Positions 1 through 6,500 of a stretch of 31,921 bases of DNA are shown one piece after another (position 1 is the stretch's first letter; the number at the start of each line of letters is the position of its first letter). The notes beneath the pieces are model-generated. The model was not told the DNA's origin. It did not search any database and saw only the letters and a list, made by a program, of their open reading frames with translations. Both the position numbers and the translations under genes were made by a program. This stretch comes from a virus. Location of the stretch: positions 1-31,921 of IMG/VR virus record IMGVR_UViG_3300025030_000319. The stretch is one strand, 5' to 3'.

Positions 1-234
1 AAGGAATTCGCTACAACCAATAACAACTTAACTCCTATTCAAGAACCATCTAAAACTACCGCTATGGTTGAAGCTAAGAAAGAATCATTTACTTCTGTTA
101 ATGAAACTCCGCAACCTTTAGCTATCGGTAAGGTAGGTAATGATATCACCAATATTATTTCTAATTCAACATTAAATGCGAACTTCCCTTATCAGTCTGA
201 GTCTAAAATGAAGTTTGCCTTTGGAGTGGCCTAA
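1..234 (+). CDS. C-terminal part of a late (structural?) protein, gp14-like by position
   Basis: An open frame runs in from the left edge and stops with TAA at 232-234, giving 77 residues. The visible part is rich in Asn, Thr and Ser, has no Cys, and ends in FAFGVA. No family is recognisable from this fragment. In T4 the order is 13-14-15-16, and the next two + strand genes here are 15- and 16-like, so a neck protein gp14 is the expected neighbour. This is inferred from gene order only. Confidence 0.6.
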   Translation, partial: KEFATTNNNLTPIQEPSKTTAMVEAKKESFTSVNETPQPLAIGKVGNDITNIISNSTLNANFPYQSESKMKFAFGVA

Positions 235-244
235 TGAATTGTCA

Positions 245-433
245 CTATAATTTCATCACAGTTCGTTGTTCAGAAACTTCCACAATAAAAGATGCCAACA
301 GGGGTGTGTCGTTCTCTAAAAATGAAATAGCATCATTAAGAGAGCCATGTGTGTCAAAAAGGCAATGACCTTGAATTAAATCATTATAACGCCAAACTTC
401 ATAAATTTTCTTACAAACTAAATGTTGGTTCAT
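245..433 (-). CDS. Small phage protein of unknown function, opposite to late genes
   Basis: This 62-residue protein begins MNQHLVCKKIYEVW and is preceded by an ACGAGGTTAAA ribosome binding site. It lies on the - strand between two + strand late genes and has its own sigma70-type promoter at 461-489. It has no membrane segment, zinc motif or recognisable domain. An early-expressed cargo gene inserted into a late block is the most economical reading. Function is unknown. Confidence 0.65.
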   Translation of the reverse strand: MNQHLVCKKIYEVWRYNDLIQGHCLFDTHGSLNDAISFLENDTPLLASFIVEVSEQRTVMKL

Positions 434-460
434 TTTAACCTCGTTTATTTTATTTTTAAT

Positions 461-489
461 ATTATATCACAAAGGAAAGAATAATGCAA
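461..489 (-). promoter_or_regulatory. sigma70-type promoter for the 62-residue gene
   Basis: On the - strand the -10 box is TATAAT (466-461), preceded by TGA, with 17 bp to a weak -35 box TTGCAT (489-484). The -35 overlaps the start codon of the + strand tail gene. The TGATATAAT context recurs in the promoter at 3737-3765, and ATGATATAAT in that at 7158-7186. Confidence 0.5.
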
Positions 490-1209
490 TATTTTTATAA
501 TAACATGACAAGAAAATATATCTTATGCTTTGCCCATCTCTTTAGTAATATTCATGTACAAAGATTTGATGAGGATGGATTAACTTTATTAAGCGACTCC
601 TTAGTTCCTCTCATCTATGCCTCAAAGAGTAAGATGTTTTATGAGATTAAAGCTTTGCCTGACTCAAGTGATATAGCAATTATCTCAACTTATCTCCCAA
701 GAATGGGATTTAATATTTCCTCAATGGTTTATGATTCAACACGAAAAATGAATAACACTATGAGGATTAGTTTTGGAGATGAAGAATTAAGTTACCCCGG
801 TGTTCCTTATAATTTTACCATTGATCTTTCTATCTTAGCCAAGACTCAGGATGATTTATTTCAGATCATAGAACAGATTAGTTCTAACTTTACTCCAGAC
901 TATACGATTACGATTAAGGAAATTGAAAATGTTATTCATAGGGATGTGAGTTTAAATTTAGATTCAATTAGTTTTACAAGTAATTTTGAGTATGAGGATA
1001 CAGGTAATCGTACCGTGAGTGCTGACTTAAACTTTACTCTGAAGGGTTATATCTATCCTAAGATTCAAGATGACGATGGGAAGTATATTAAGAATATTAT
1101 GGTGGGATATAAATTCAATGATTCTGATAATGATATAAGTGTGACTGTGAGCCAAGCACAAGCTACTGTGAGTGCTGAGATTATAAAAACTATTACTGGT
1201 AGCTATTAA
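484..1209 (+). CDS. 15: Tail sheath stabiliser and completion protein, T4 gp15-like
   Basis: The 241-residue product resembles T4 gp15, which caps the contractile tail sheath and helps join tail to neck. Family features visible are the N-terminal YFYNNMTRKYILCFAHLFSNI, a central VPYNFTIDLSILAKTQDD segment, and FQIIEQISSNFTPDYTITI, the part best conserved in T4-like phages. T4 gp15 is somewhat longer (about 272 residues). The ribosome binding site AAAGGAAAGAATA precedes the ATG. The next + strand gene is a gp16-like small terminase, matching T4 order 15-16. No clear late promoter is seen just upstream, so transcription probably reads in from the left. A strong hairpin follows the stop codon. 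Confidence 0.85.
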   Translation: MQYFYNNMTRKYILCFAHLFSNIHVQRFDEDGLTLLSDSLVPLIYASKSKMFYEIKALPDSSDIAIISTYLPRMGFNISSMVYDSTRKMNNTMRISFGDEELSYPGVPYNFTIDLSILAKTQDDLFQIIEQISSNFTPDYTITIKEIENVIHRDVSLNLDSISFTSNFEYEDTGNRTVSADLNFTLKGYIYPKIQDDDGKYIKNIMVGYKFNDSDNDISVTVSQAQATVSAEIIKTITGSY

Positions 1210-1214
1210 ATGTG

Positions 1215-1248
1215 AAAGCCCTTAGATTAAGTTCTAAGGGCTTTTCTA
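1215..1248. terminator. Rho-independent terminator (12-bp stem), probably bidirectional
   Basis: Perfect inverted repeat AAAGCCCTTAGA (1215-1226) and TCTAAGGGCTTT (1233-1244) with a 6-nt loop, followed by TTTT on the + strand. It ends the tail gene. Read on the - strand it also gives a GC-rich hairpin ending in TTT, suitable for ending the small transcript started at 1328-1356. Confidence 0.85.
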
Positions 1249-1321
1249 ATAGATGATTGAGTTGAAGATTAATTAGAGCATAAGTCACCTCGCTGTGTTG
1301 GTAGGGTTAATTGTTAATGAC
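1215..1321 (-). ncRNA. Candidate small RNA between gp15 and gp16 genes
   Basis: A consensus sigma70 promoter (1328-1356) points leftward into an intergenic region with no - strand gene. Initiation near 1321 would give a transcript of about 105 nt ending at the 12-bp hairpin 1215-1244. The only reading frame is a start-stop unit, ATG CTC TAA at about 1282-1274, behind an AGCGAGG-type binding site, so a protein product is unlikely. Promoter and terminator are visible; existence of the RNA is inferred. Confidence 0.45.
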
Positions 1322-1327
1322 TATATA

Positions 1328-1356
1328 ATTATACTTGTTTTATTATGAAATGTCAA
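1328..1356 (-). promoter_or_regulatory. Consensus sigma70 promoter, leftward
   Basis: TTGACA (1356-1351), 17 bp, TATAAT (1333-1328) on the - strand: a perfect match in both boxes and spacing. It lies immediately upstream of, and divergent from, the gp16 gene. Confidence 0.75.
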
Positions 1357-1358
1357 GA

Positions 1359-1366
1359 GATAAATA
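1359..1366 (+). promoter_or_regulatory. Late-promoter-like GATAAATA before the small terminase gene
   Basis: T4-type late promoters have TATAAATA as their only conserved element. GATAAATA here would place transcription start near 1372, just before the AAAGGAG binding site of the terminase gene at 1388. The 8-mer is not rare in DNA this AT-rich, so its placement is the main argument. Confidence 0.4.
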
Positions 1367-1387
1367 AAGGTAAAGGAGATTTATTTT

Positions 1388-1810
1388 ATGAAAAAAAGAA
1401 CTAATAAAGATTCATTTGGTGAAGCTCTAGGCTTAGATCCTGAAGATAAAGTTGAAATAGAATTAGACGACACTTCCATTACTTCTCATGGAACTAAGGA
1501 AGATATCAAAGAAGACTATATTAAACTGAGAGAGAGTTTAATCGGTTCCATCATTAGAAGTCAAGAAATTATTGATGTAACAGCTAAGGAAATTAAGGGT
1601 GGTAGCTCTGCCATGATGGTTCAAAGTTTATCCCAACTCATTAAGGGTGTTGGGGATACCGCTAAGGTTGTCTTAGAGTTACATGAGAAGATTAGAAAAT
1701 TAGATGAAGTTAAGGAAGAAGAGAAACCTAGTGAGAAGAAAACTATTAAGACTAATCTGAATGATATAATTGATATAGCTAGGGAAAGAGAAAAAAGAAT
1801 GAACGGTTAA
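1388..1810 (+). CDS. 16: Terminase small subunit, T4 gp16-like
   Basis: The 140-residue protein matches the short gp16 form of divergent T4-like phages. An acidic N-terminal segment is followed by DYIKLRESLIGSIIRSQEIID, then SLSQLIKGVGDTAKVVLELHEKI, the predicted central coiled coil of small terminases, and a charged tail. Gp16 forms rings that recognise DNA for packaging and stimulate the large terminase gp17. The binding site AAAGGAG lies 8-9 nt before the ATG. Unlike T4, the large terminase does not follow: the gene ends in a convergent terminator facing gp32. Confidence 0.8.
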   Translation: MKKRTNKDSFGEALGLDPEDKVEIELDDTSITSHGTKEDIKEDYIKLRESLIGSIIRSQEIIDVTAKEIKGGSSAMMVQSLSQLIKGVGDTAKVVLELHEKIRKLDEVKEEEKPSEKKTIKTNLNDIIDIAREREKRMNG

Positions 1811-1848
1811 ACAATAAAGCCCTAAGTTAATTCTTAGGGCTTTATTGT
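1811..1848. terminator. Bidirectional terminator between convergent late and early blocks
   Basis: A perfect 16-bp stem, ACAATAAAGCCCTAAG (1811-1826) and its complement (1833-1848), with a 6-nt loop TTAATT. It begins right after the TAA of gp16 and lies just past the end of gp32 on the other strand, so it can end both transcripts. Confidence 0.85.
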
Positions 1849-1872
1849 AACTACTTGATATTATTGAGGAAA

Positions 1873-2784
1873 CTAAAAAGGTATCTCGTCTGAATCATCT
1901 AAACCTGAGAAGAGATCATCATCCTCTTCGTCTTCAGACTTTGTTGGAGCAAGATTCTTCTTACCCTCAGATTTCTCTTTAGGTTTATCTTCAGACTTAT
2001 CTCCACCCTCAGATTTCTTCTCAGTGATATTCTTCTTGAAAAGATTCTCAAGACGCTTGTTCAACTCTTCCTCAGACTTAAATCCTGATTCGTCAGTGAA
2101 CTCTTTGAAGGAATACATCTTGTTAAAGATTTCTTCCTGCTTATCCTCATCACCACCAGCAACAGCAGACTTCTTCATTTTGAAAGCACACTGGTCATAC
2201 TGATTTTGTTTCTTACCGTCAGCATCTTTCTTGTAAACGTAAATGGTAAAGTCATGACCCTCATCAAAGTTAAACACCTTGCGTGAAGGATATTCTTTTT
2301 CCTCACCATCAACCATCTTCGTGTAACCAGCTTGAGTTTTGGTGATGATATCAAAAATCTGACTACCAAATTTATAAAGGAAAACTTTACCTTCATTTTC
2401 GGGTTTCATCTCATCTTTAATGACGAGAATATTAGTTACATAGAATTTCTTTTTAGCTAATCCTTTAATATTCTCATAACCAATATCATTGACGTATTGG
2501 CAGATAGCACAAGGTTTCTTGACACTCCAGCTGCATCTCTCGATCAGCCACTTAGAGCCTTGTGGGGTTTTGTGTTCGTAATTATGTTGAAGGTCTAGCA
2601 CCCACGGAGTTTCGCCAGCCACATTACTACCCAAAAATCTAATAACTGCTTTTGCGTTGCCAGCATCATCAAATGTTGGAAACCATACCCGATCATCCTT
2701 ATAAGATTTAGCCTCATCTCCTTTAGGATTTAGATCTTGTTCGTTAACTGCCTTCTGAGCTTTCTTGAAATCTTTAAACGCCAT
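1873..2784 (-). CDS. 32: Single-stranded DNA-binding protein, T4 gp32-like
   Basis: The 303-residue protein coats ssDNA during replication, recombination and repair. A basic N-terminal segment (1-20) used for cooperative binding is followed by the OB-fold core. The zinc site is visible as H71, C84, C92 and C95 (T4 H64, C77, C87, C90). The acidic C-terminal tail, with EDEEDDDLFSGLDDSDEIPF at the end, is the partner-binding region. Length is close to T4 (301). The binding site AAGGAG precedes the ATG. A hairpin 49-76 nt upstream of the start may be the autogenous operator. Confidence 0.95.
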   Translation of the reverse strand: MAFKDFKKAQKAVNEQDLNPKGDEAKSYKDDRVWFPTFDDAGNAKAVIRFLGSNVAGETPWVLDLQHNYEHKTPQGSKWLIERCSWSVKKPCAICQYVNDIGYENIKGLAKKKFYVTNILVIKDEMKPENEGKVFLYKFGSQIFDIITKTQAGYTKMVDGEEKEYPSRKVFNFDEGHDFTIYVYKKDADGKKQNQYDQCAFKMKKSAVAGGDEDKQEEIFNKMYSFKEFTDESGFKSEEELNKRLENLFKKNITEKKSEGGDKSEDKPKEKSEGKKNLAPTKSEDEEDDDLFSGLDDSDEIPF

Positions 2785-2832
2785 TTCTCTTTCTCCTTCT
2801 TCGTGTTTACCATTCGTTTAATCTTCGTTTTA

Positions 2833-2860
2833 AGTTTCGATTCACCTATTGAATCAAACT
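2833..2860 (-). promoter_or_regulatory. Hairpin in gp32 leader, possible autogenous operator
   Basis: In the mRNA, AGUUUGAUUCA (2860-2850) pairs with UGAAUCGAAACU (2844-2833) as 6 + 5 bp with one bulged G, loop AUAGG. It sits about 49-76 nt before the gp32 ATG and is followed by an A/U-rich stretch. T4 gp32 represses its own translation from a pseudoknot at a similar distance. No loop partner for a pseudoknot was found here. The 5' arm overlaps the stop codon of the preceding gene. Confidence 0.45.
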
Positions 2861-3086
2861 AACTGAACTCTATTTGTTTTCTAATCTCCTTTTTTATAAC
2901 TTCTATTTGTTTTCTAATCTCCCCTAAATATTGTCTAATCTGATCTTTTAAGTCTTCTGATTCTTTCTCAAGTTTAGTTATGATTTCTTTCTGTTTATTT
3001 ATCTTATCATTAAGTCGTTCAACTTCACACCCAGCACAGGGCGAGTAACCAAAAGCTGGGGTTAATTTATGTTTATCGCAAGTCAT
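2859..3086 (-). CDS. Small zinc-site plus coiled-coil protein
   Basis: The 75-residue protein starts with MTCDKH and a CAGC pair (residues 17-20), which may bind one zinc. The rest is a charged heptad-like coiled coil rich in K, E and I. The end contains an 11-residue unit (EIRKQIE...) present twice, encoded by a 21-bp exact direct repeat (2869-2889, 2902-2922). Its start overlaps the end of the membrane protein gene by 14 nt, so the two are probably coupled. Function is unknown. Confidence 0.65.
   Translation of the reverse strand: MTCDKHKLTPAFGYSPCAGCEVERLNDKINKQKEIITKLEKESEDLKDQIRQYLGEIRKQIEVIKKEIRKQIEFS
2869..2922. repeat. 21-bp direct repeat, 33-bp period, inside a coding region
   Basis: The 21-bp sequence at 2869-2889 recurs exactly at 2902-2922. 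The 33-bp period keeps the frame and duplicates part of an 11-residue coiled-coil unit. This indicates a recent in-frame duplication. Confidence 0.85.
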
Positions 3087-3489
3087 TTTTCATCCTCTCT
3101 TCATCCTTACCCAAGTAGGTCATGTCTCTTTCCAAATAAACATCACCATTATCAAAATACAATTTATTATTACTTTTCCTATCACCTCTCTGAATATTAG
3201 ACTTAGGTGGTTGATTCATTACATATTCGATAAAGGTTTGCTGATTATTCTTCCTAAGATACTTAGCAGGAATATGCACACTTTCCATGAAAGCTCCACC
3301 ACTCTTATAAGAATTATAATAGATTAAACCTGTAATTCCCAATAAGGCACCACATAATACCATCAAATATGTGATGATAGTTAAAAGTGCAAGAGAGATC
3401 CAAGAAATTTTAATCTTACCTGAGAGTTTGGCTAAGATTAATCCACCGATAATTGCTTGAAGAATTGGGAAATCTTTCTTTTCTTCCAT
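3073..3489 (-). CDS. Phage membrane protein of unknown function
   Basis: The 138-residue protein has a short hydrophobic stretch at about 9-22 and a long one at about 28-58 (ISWISLALLTIITYLMVLCG onward), followed by a soluble charged C-terminal half with a DNGDVYLERDMTYLG segment. One or two membrane passes are likely. The binding site GAGGAG lies 9 nt before the ATG. It is the first gene behind the strong promoter at 3737-3765 and the roughly 170-nt folded leader. No family is recognised. Confidence 0.65.
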   Translation of the reverse strand: MEEKKDFPILQAIIGGLILAKLSGKIKISWISLALLTIITYLMVLCGALLGITGLIYYNSYKSGGAFMESVHIPAKYLRKNNQQTFIEYVMNQPPKSNIQRGDRKSNNKLYFDNGDVYLERDMTYLGKDEERMKNDLR

Positions 3490-3512
3490 GATAATTTACT
3501 CCTCAATGAAAC

Positions 3513-3684
3513 TTAACTCAGCCTAGTCACAGATTTAAAGGAACCACTTCTCCTTCCACACGATTGCCTCTTTTTACATCTCAATCACCACTTGAGATAA
3601 CTATCCTATTGATAGCGGGTTAGTGTGGATGTTGTATTCCTTGACTAGTAGGATTGGTCGTGTCTTTATCTTCCGCTGAGTTAA
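3513..3684 (-). ncRNA. Structured 5' leader RNA of unknown class
   Basis: The leader behind a perfect promoter contains nested pairings. The outer stem is UUAACUCAGC (3684-3675) with GCUGAGUUAA (3522-3513), 10 bp. Next are CUAGUC (3648-3643) with GACUAG (3528-3523), UCCACAC (3629-3623) with GUGUGGA (3561-3555), a 5-bp hairpin at 3615-3601, and a 7-bp hairpin at 3598-3578. A competing pairing, ACACGA (3663-3658) with UCGUGU (3563-3558), overlaps one arm of the 7-bp stem. Riboswitch, ribozyme and structured operator remain possible. Confidence 0.5.
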
Positions 3685-3736
3685 AAATTACTTTAAGTCT
3701 CCTGATTCATAGTTAAGTGTCGCTCAATGTTTAAAT

Positions 3737-3765
3737 ATTATATCAGGTTATTTATCTTTTGTCAA
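3737..3765 (-). promoter_or_regulatory. Consensus sigma70 promoter for the membrane protein-gp32 unit
   Basis: TTGACA (3765-3760), 17 bp, TATAAT (3742-3737) on the - strand, with TGA before the -10. The spacer contains GATAAATA, a late-promoter-like word, perhaps by chance. The transcript would cross a leader of about 240 nt before the first start codon at 3489. Confidence 0.8.
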
Positions 3766-3768
3766 CAC

Positions 3769-3951
3769 TTATTTAAGATCCTCAACGGTAAACTTAGTTC
3801 TCTCAACACTTCCATTATCAGTGATGGTCATGACTAGACCATTCCAAGTGAAAAATTTATAACCAGACACAATAACAACAGGAATAATCTTATCTATATG
3901 ACCCCAATAACGATCACCAACAGAAGAGTTAAACACAAATTTCCAACTCAT
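3769..3951 (-). CDS. Small phage protein, unknown
   Basis: This 60-residue product, MSWKFVFNSSVGDRYWG..., has many beta-favouring residues and no Cys. The binding site AAGGGATATTAATT overlaps the stop codon of the preceding gene, so translation is probably coupled. Function is unknown. Confidence 0.65.
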   Translation of the reverse strand: MSWKFVFNSSVGDRYWGHIDKIIPVVIVSGYKFFTWNGLVMTITDNGSVERTKFTVEDLK

Positions 3952-3963
3952 AATTAATATCCC

Positions 3964-4131
3964 TTAAGGTAAAAGATTACGACTCTTAGGAAGACAACTC
4001 AAGAATGCTTTAAATTTAAGTTCAGTGTTAAGAGGGCAATCCTCACAATTAACTCCAGCACAATTACCAGTTGCACTAATCCTATGACAGAGAGCGCGAA
4101 GTTCTTTTTCAATTTCATCAGTCTCGTTCAT
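3964..4131 (-). CDS. Small Cys-containing phage protein
   Basis: ATG at 4131-4129 opens a 55-residue frame. Five Cys (15, 24, 29, 32, 46) include C24-x4-C29-x2-C32, suggesting a metal site. An acidic helix is predicted at the N-terminus. It begins only 2 nt after the upstream stop, and its own stop overlaps the binding site of the following gene. Confidence 0.6.
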   Translation of the reverse strand: MNETDEIEKELRALCHRISATGNCAGVNCEDCPLNTELKFKAFLSCLPKSRNLLP

Positions 4132-4133
4132 AT

Positions 4134-4745
4134 TTAATTACTCCTCAATTTTTGTTTAATGATTTCTTTCCAGTCTTTATCCTTAAGGTAATTATGACAG
4201 ATCGAAGTGAATTTGTCAAGAGCTAATAACTTCTCAACAATCTTTTTTCTTTCCAGTTCAACCACACCCTCTAGTTTAATATTCTCAGTAATCTTAAATA
4301 CTGTGTTAATGATAGCAAAGGTAAATGGAGAGAGATTTAGCTTTAAAATACTACTATCACAGAATAATGATTTCAGCTTCATATCATGTTGAATACAATA
4401 TTCCATGATCGTCACTAAGTCTACATCTAAGGTATGATGAATATTTTTTAATTCTACCTTATGTTTCTCCCATAACTGAAACTTATCTGAAATGACATCA
4501 GCCACAAAGAAAGATTTATTATAGTATTGATAGATTGAGTAAAGATAAATCAATTCTAATTTCTTTGGGTAATGTTGTTCAACGATATAATAAAGCTTAC
4601 CATCAGAATTAAAATGATCGTTATTCCACTTAGCAATAAAGGATTCTTTTTTAGGGAATCCTTTATTCAAGTCATAAGTTTTTGATTTGAAATGGGCCTT
4701 AACTGCACAGTAACAATAGTAAGATTTAAACCCACCTTCAGTCAT
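4134..4745 (-). CDS. Conserved-looking phage protein, unknown
   Basis: The 203-residue protein has many aromatic residues in its first half (SYYCYCAVKAHF, LIYLYSIYQYYN) and a helical second half. No catalytic motif or known family is recognised. Its start (ATGACTGAAGG) overlaps the end of the upstream 54-residue gene by 8 nt. It belongs to the short-gene chain between the nucleotide kinase-like gene and gp32. Confidence 0.7.
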   Translation of the reverse strand: MTEGGFKSYYCYCAVKAHFKSKTYDLNKGFPKKESFIAKWNNDHFNSDGKLYYIVEQHYPKKLELIYLYSIYQYYNKSFFVADVISDKFQLWEKHKVELKNIHHTLDVDLVTIMEYCIQHDMKLKSLFCDSSILKLNLSPFTFAIINTVFKITENIKLEGVVELERKKIVEKLLALDKFTSICHNYLKDKDWKEIIKQKLRSN

Positions 4746-4902
4746 TTAGTTTGCTTCCATCTTTGCAAAAATAATTATCTAATTCTTCTTTTAATAGTTT
4801 AGCTAGAAGGGTTTCCCACATTTCTTTTTCTGCAAGTTCAAACCTCTTTGATATTTCCTCTAGCCATAATTCTTCTAGGTTTATTTCGTGTGATTTAATC
4901 AT
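4738..4902 (-). CDS. Small helical phage protein
   Basis: The 54-residue product MIKSHEINLEELWLEEISKR... is strongly charged and helical. Its ATG overlaps the stop codon of the upstream gene (ATGA), and its end overlaps the next start by 8 nt. This coupled arrangement is the main support for it being a real gene. Confidence 0.6.
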   Translation of the reverse strand: MIKSHEINLEELWLEEISKRFELAEKEMWETLLAKLLKEELDNYFCKDGSKLND

Positions 4903-5147
4903 ATATCACACTCCATTAAAGTTTTACCACGTTCAAAGATTCCCATTTCAAATCCATCCTCACCAATTTCAGAACTAGACTCACAGAGAGCATCATAACA
5001 TTCAGGGTGAAGATAATCGTATTGAAACTCATCAAAGACATAGACACGATATCTAGCCTTTCCCTTAACCTCAATCCATTCATTACACCAACAGCATCTA
5101 TGACGTTTCGTAACTGTAACTTCTTTATCTTTAAGATAATGACTCAT
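4899..5147 (-). CDS. Small zinc-ribbon-like protein
   Basis: The ATG at 5147 is preferred because AGAAGGACC lies just upstream and the start overlaps the previous stop (ATGA). The 82-residue product has paired cysteines (HRCCWCNEW) and a distal HPEC...LC, likely binding one zinc. The order CxxC ... HxxC is common in small phage zinc proteins that contact nucleic acid or host proteins. Function is unknown. Confidence 0.65.
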   Translation of the reverse strand: MSHYLKDKEVTVTKRHRCCWCNEWIEVKGKARYRVYVFDEFQYDYLHPECYDALCESSSEIGEDGFEMGIFERGKTLMECDI

Positions 5148-5329
5148 AATTGGTCCTTCTCGAAACACTCTCTGTGATAATGGTTGATTGTAGACTTACT
5201 CTCCATCATAAACGGATAGTAAGTATGGCGACAAATATCTCCCACCATGATAATTAACTTACAACTCTCACAACGATACTTATCTGGAGTATAACAAATA
5301 TTATCACCATAGTTGTTATGAAACCTCAT
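5144..5329 (-). CDS. Small zinc-binding protein
   Basis: The 61-residue product from ATG 5329 has RCESCK near residue 20 and YHREC near the end, the same CxxC...HxxC pattern as the next gene (4899-5147), so the two may be old duplicates. An AGGG binding site lies 7 nt before this ATG. A longer form starting at 5347 has no good binding site. Confidence 0.6.
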   Translation of the reverse strand: MRFHNNYGDNICYTPDKYRCESCKLIIMVGDICRHTYYPFMMESKSTINHYHRECFEKDQL

Positions 5330-5331
5330 GA

Positions 5332-5694
5332 TTAATCCCTGTGACATTCTAGGATAGATAAAGCTTTACGGGTCTTCTCCTTACCTTTAATCTTACTGTG
5401 AATGATATCATCTAATCTTGATTTACAATCATCTATATTATAATTAATCTTTATCTTACCACACTTAACACAAACCTTAGTTTTAGGAGAACAGAGGATA
5501 CAAGATTCAATAGTGTCAACGTTATCACAATCCCACTCATAAATCCTAATATCATTCTTATGATAATAATTATATAAGTTATATAAGTTTCTTGTATTTA
5601 AAACAAACCCCAATGACATTAAGTATAAATGTAAACTATGTTTGATTAAATTTGTGTCATTAAATTCTTCATAATCATGAAATAAAATACACAT
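5332..5694 (-). CDS. Phage protein with a Cys-rich centre
   Basis: The ATG at 5694 follows AAGGAGATAATTG. The 120-residue product has an aromatic Tyr/Asn-rich N-terminal half and a central CILC...VCVKCG motif that may form a zinc ribbon, then a basic helix. It is the third consecutive gene with a putative metal site. Function is unknown. Confidence 0.6.
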   Translation of the reverse strand: MCILFHDYEEFNDTNLIKHSLHLYLMSLGFVLNTRNLYNLYNYYHKNDIRIYEWDCDNVDTIESCILCSPKTKVCVKCGKIKINYNIDDCKSRLDDIIHSKIKGKEKTRKALSILECHRD

Positions 5695-5705
5695 CAATTA
5701 TCTCC

Positions 5706-5939
5706 TTAAAACAACATACTTAGATCTTGTTGAAGTTTCTTATCTCTACCCTTAAGTAAATTTAAATTCTCACACTCAGTCTTATATATCAAAAGTAAGT
5801 TAGAATCAAGTTTTAAAATATCAACTAGCGCCTCAACGTCAATAGTTTTATTCCTGAGCATTTCACTGAGGATATCTGAGAGTTTTTCTGAATTACTATT
5901 ATACTTATCATAGATAAGCTTTCTGATATTTTTAGTCAT
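5706..5939 (-). CDS. Small helical phage protein
   Basis: The 77-residue product from ATG 5939 (MTKNIRKLIYDKY...) is predicted all-helical, with repeated Leu and charged residues. The start follows the TAA of the nucleotide kinase-like gene by 4 nt and uses a weak GGAT binding site. A longer form would overlap the upstream gene by 50 nt and is less likely. Confidence 0.6.
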   Translation of the reverse strand: MTKNIRKLIYDKYNSNSEKLSDILSEMLRNKTIDVEALVDILKLDSNLLLIYKTECENLNLLKGRDKKLQQDLSMLF

Positions 5940-5943
5940 AATA

Positions 5944-6444
5944 TTAATCCAAAATATAAGTTTTAGTAAACCATTTAGCCGTTGACGACAGATCACTTAG
6001 AGAACCATAATTAAAGATGGTGACATCATATTCTATCTCGTTGACTTTATCATCAGAGTCATTTCCAATAACCTTAATATCTCCAGCCTGAACAAAGACT
6101 AATAGAGTCTCAGGATAAAGATCCTTAATCTTAGCGATCTCTGAGACTTCCCTGATATGAAGGAATAACGCTTGCCCATCCTTAAGACTCTCAATAGCCC
6201 TTACACATTGTTTAAATGGTAGATCATTATAGTCAGCGAGAATACGTTTAAATTCACTTAGGAATAATCTTAGTTTAGCATCTTTAGTCTTTGTGTCAAC
6301 ATCAAGATAAGTTTCCGAGAGCCAGCGGATATAATCTATTGAACTGAAATTGTGTGTATCTGGATGATAACTTTTGACGAAGTTAACGAATGTATCTTTT
6401 CCGCTTGCTGCTTGCCCGTTAAGAATGATGATCTTCTTTTTCAT
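5944..6444 (-). CDS. P-loop nucleotide kinase, dNMP kinase-like
   Basis: The 166-residue protein starts with a beta strand and a Walker A loop, GQAASGKDT (10-18), typical of nucleoside monophosphate kinases. ALFLHIREVSEIAKIKDLYP resembles the NMP-binding and lid region of phage dNMP kinases such as T4 gp1, which make dNDPs for replication. It is shorter than T4 gp1 (241 residues), so the exact substrate is uncertain. The ATG overlaps the stop of a tiny upstream frame (ATGA). Confidence 0.7.
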   Translation of the reverse strand: MKKKIIILNGQAASGKDTFVNFVKSYHPDTHNFSSIDYIRWLSETYLDVDTKTKDAKLRLFLSEFKRILADYNDLPFKQCVRAIESLKDGQALFLHIREVSEIAKIKDLYPETLLVFVQAGDIKVIGNDSDDKVNEIEYDVTIFNYGSLSDLSSTAKWFTKTYILD

Positions 6445-6500
6445 TTATTATCCTTTTCTAACATAATGGGTTCTTCTGGAAACAACTCAATATAATTCAT
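6441..6500 (-). CDS. Possible 19-residue peptide gene
   Basis: ATG at 6500 opens MNYIELFPEEPIMLEKDNK and ends in TGA overlapping the next ATG. Its start also overlaps the previous stop (ATGA). Both junctions are coupled, so it either encodes a peptide or keeps ribosomes moving to the kinase gene. It is too short for statistical support. Confidence 0.4.
   Translation of the reverse strand: MNYIELFPEEPIMLEKDNK

Noticed and set aside
3513-3684. Hammerhead, twister or group I intron ribozyme in the folded leader
   Set aside because: The conserved cores (such as CUGAUGA with GAAA, or the group I P7 region) are not present, so no ribozyme class is claimed.
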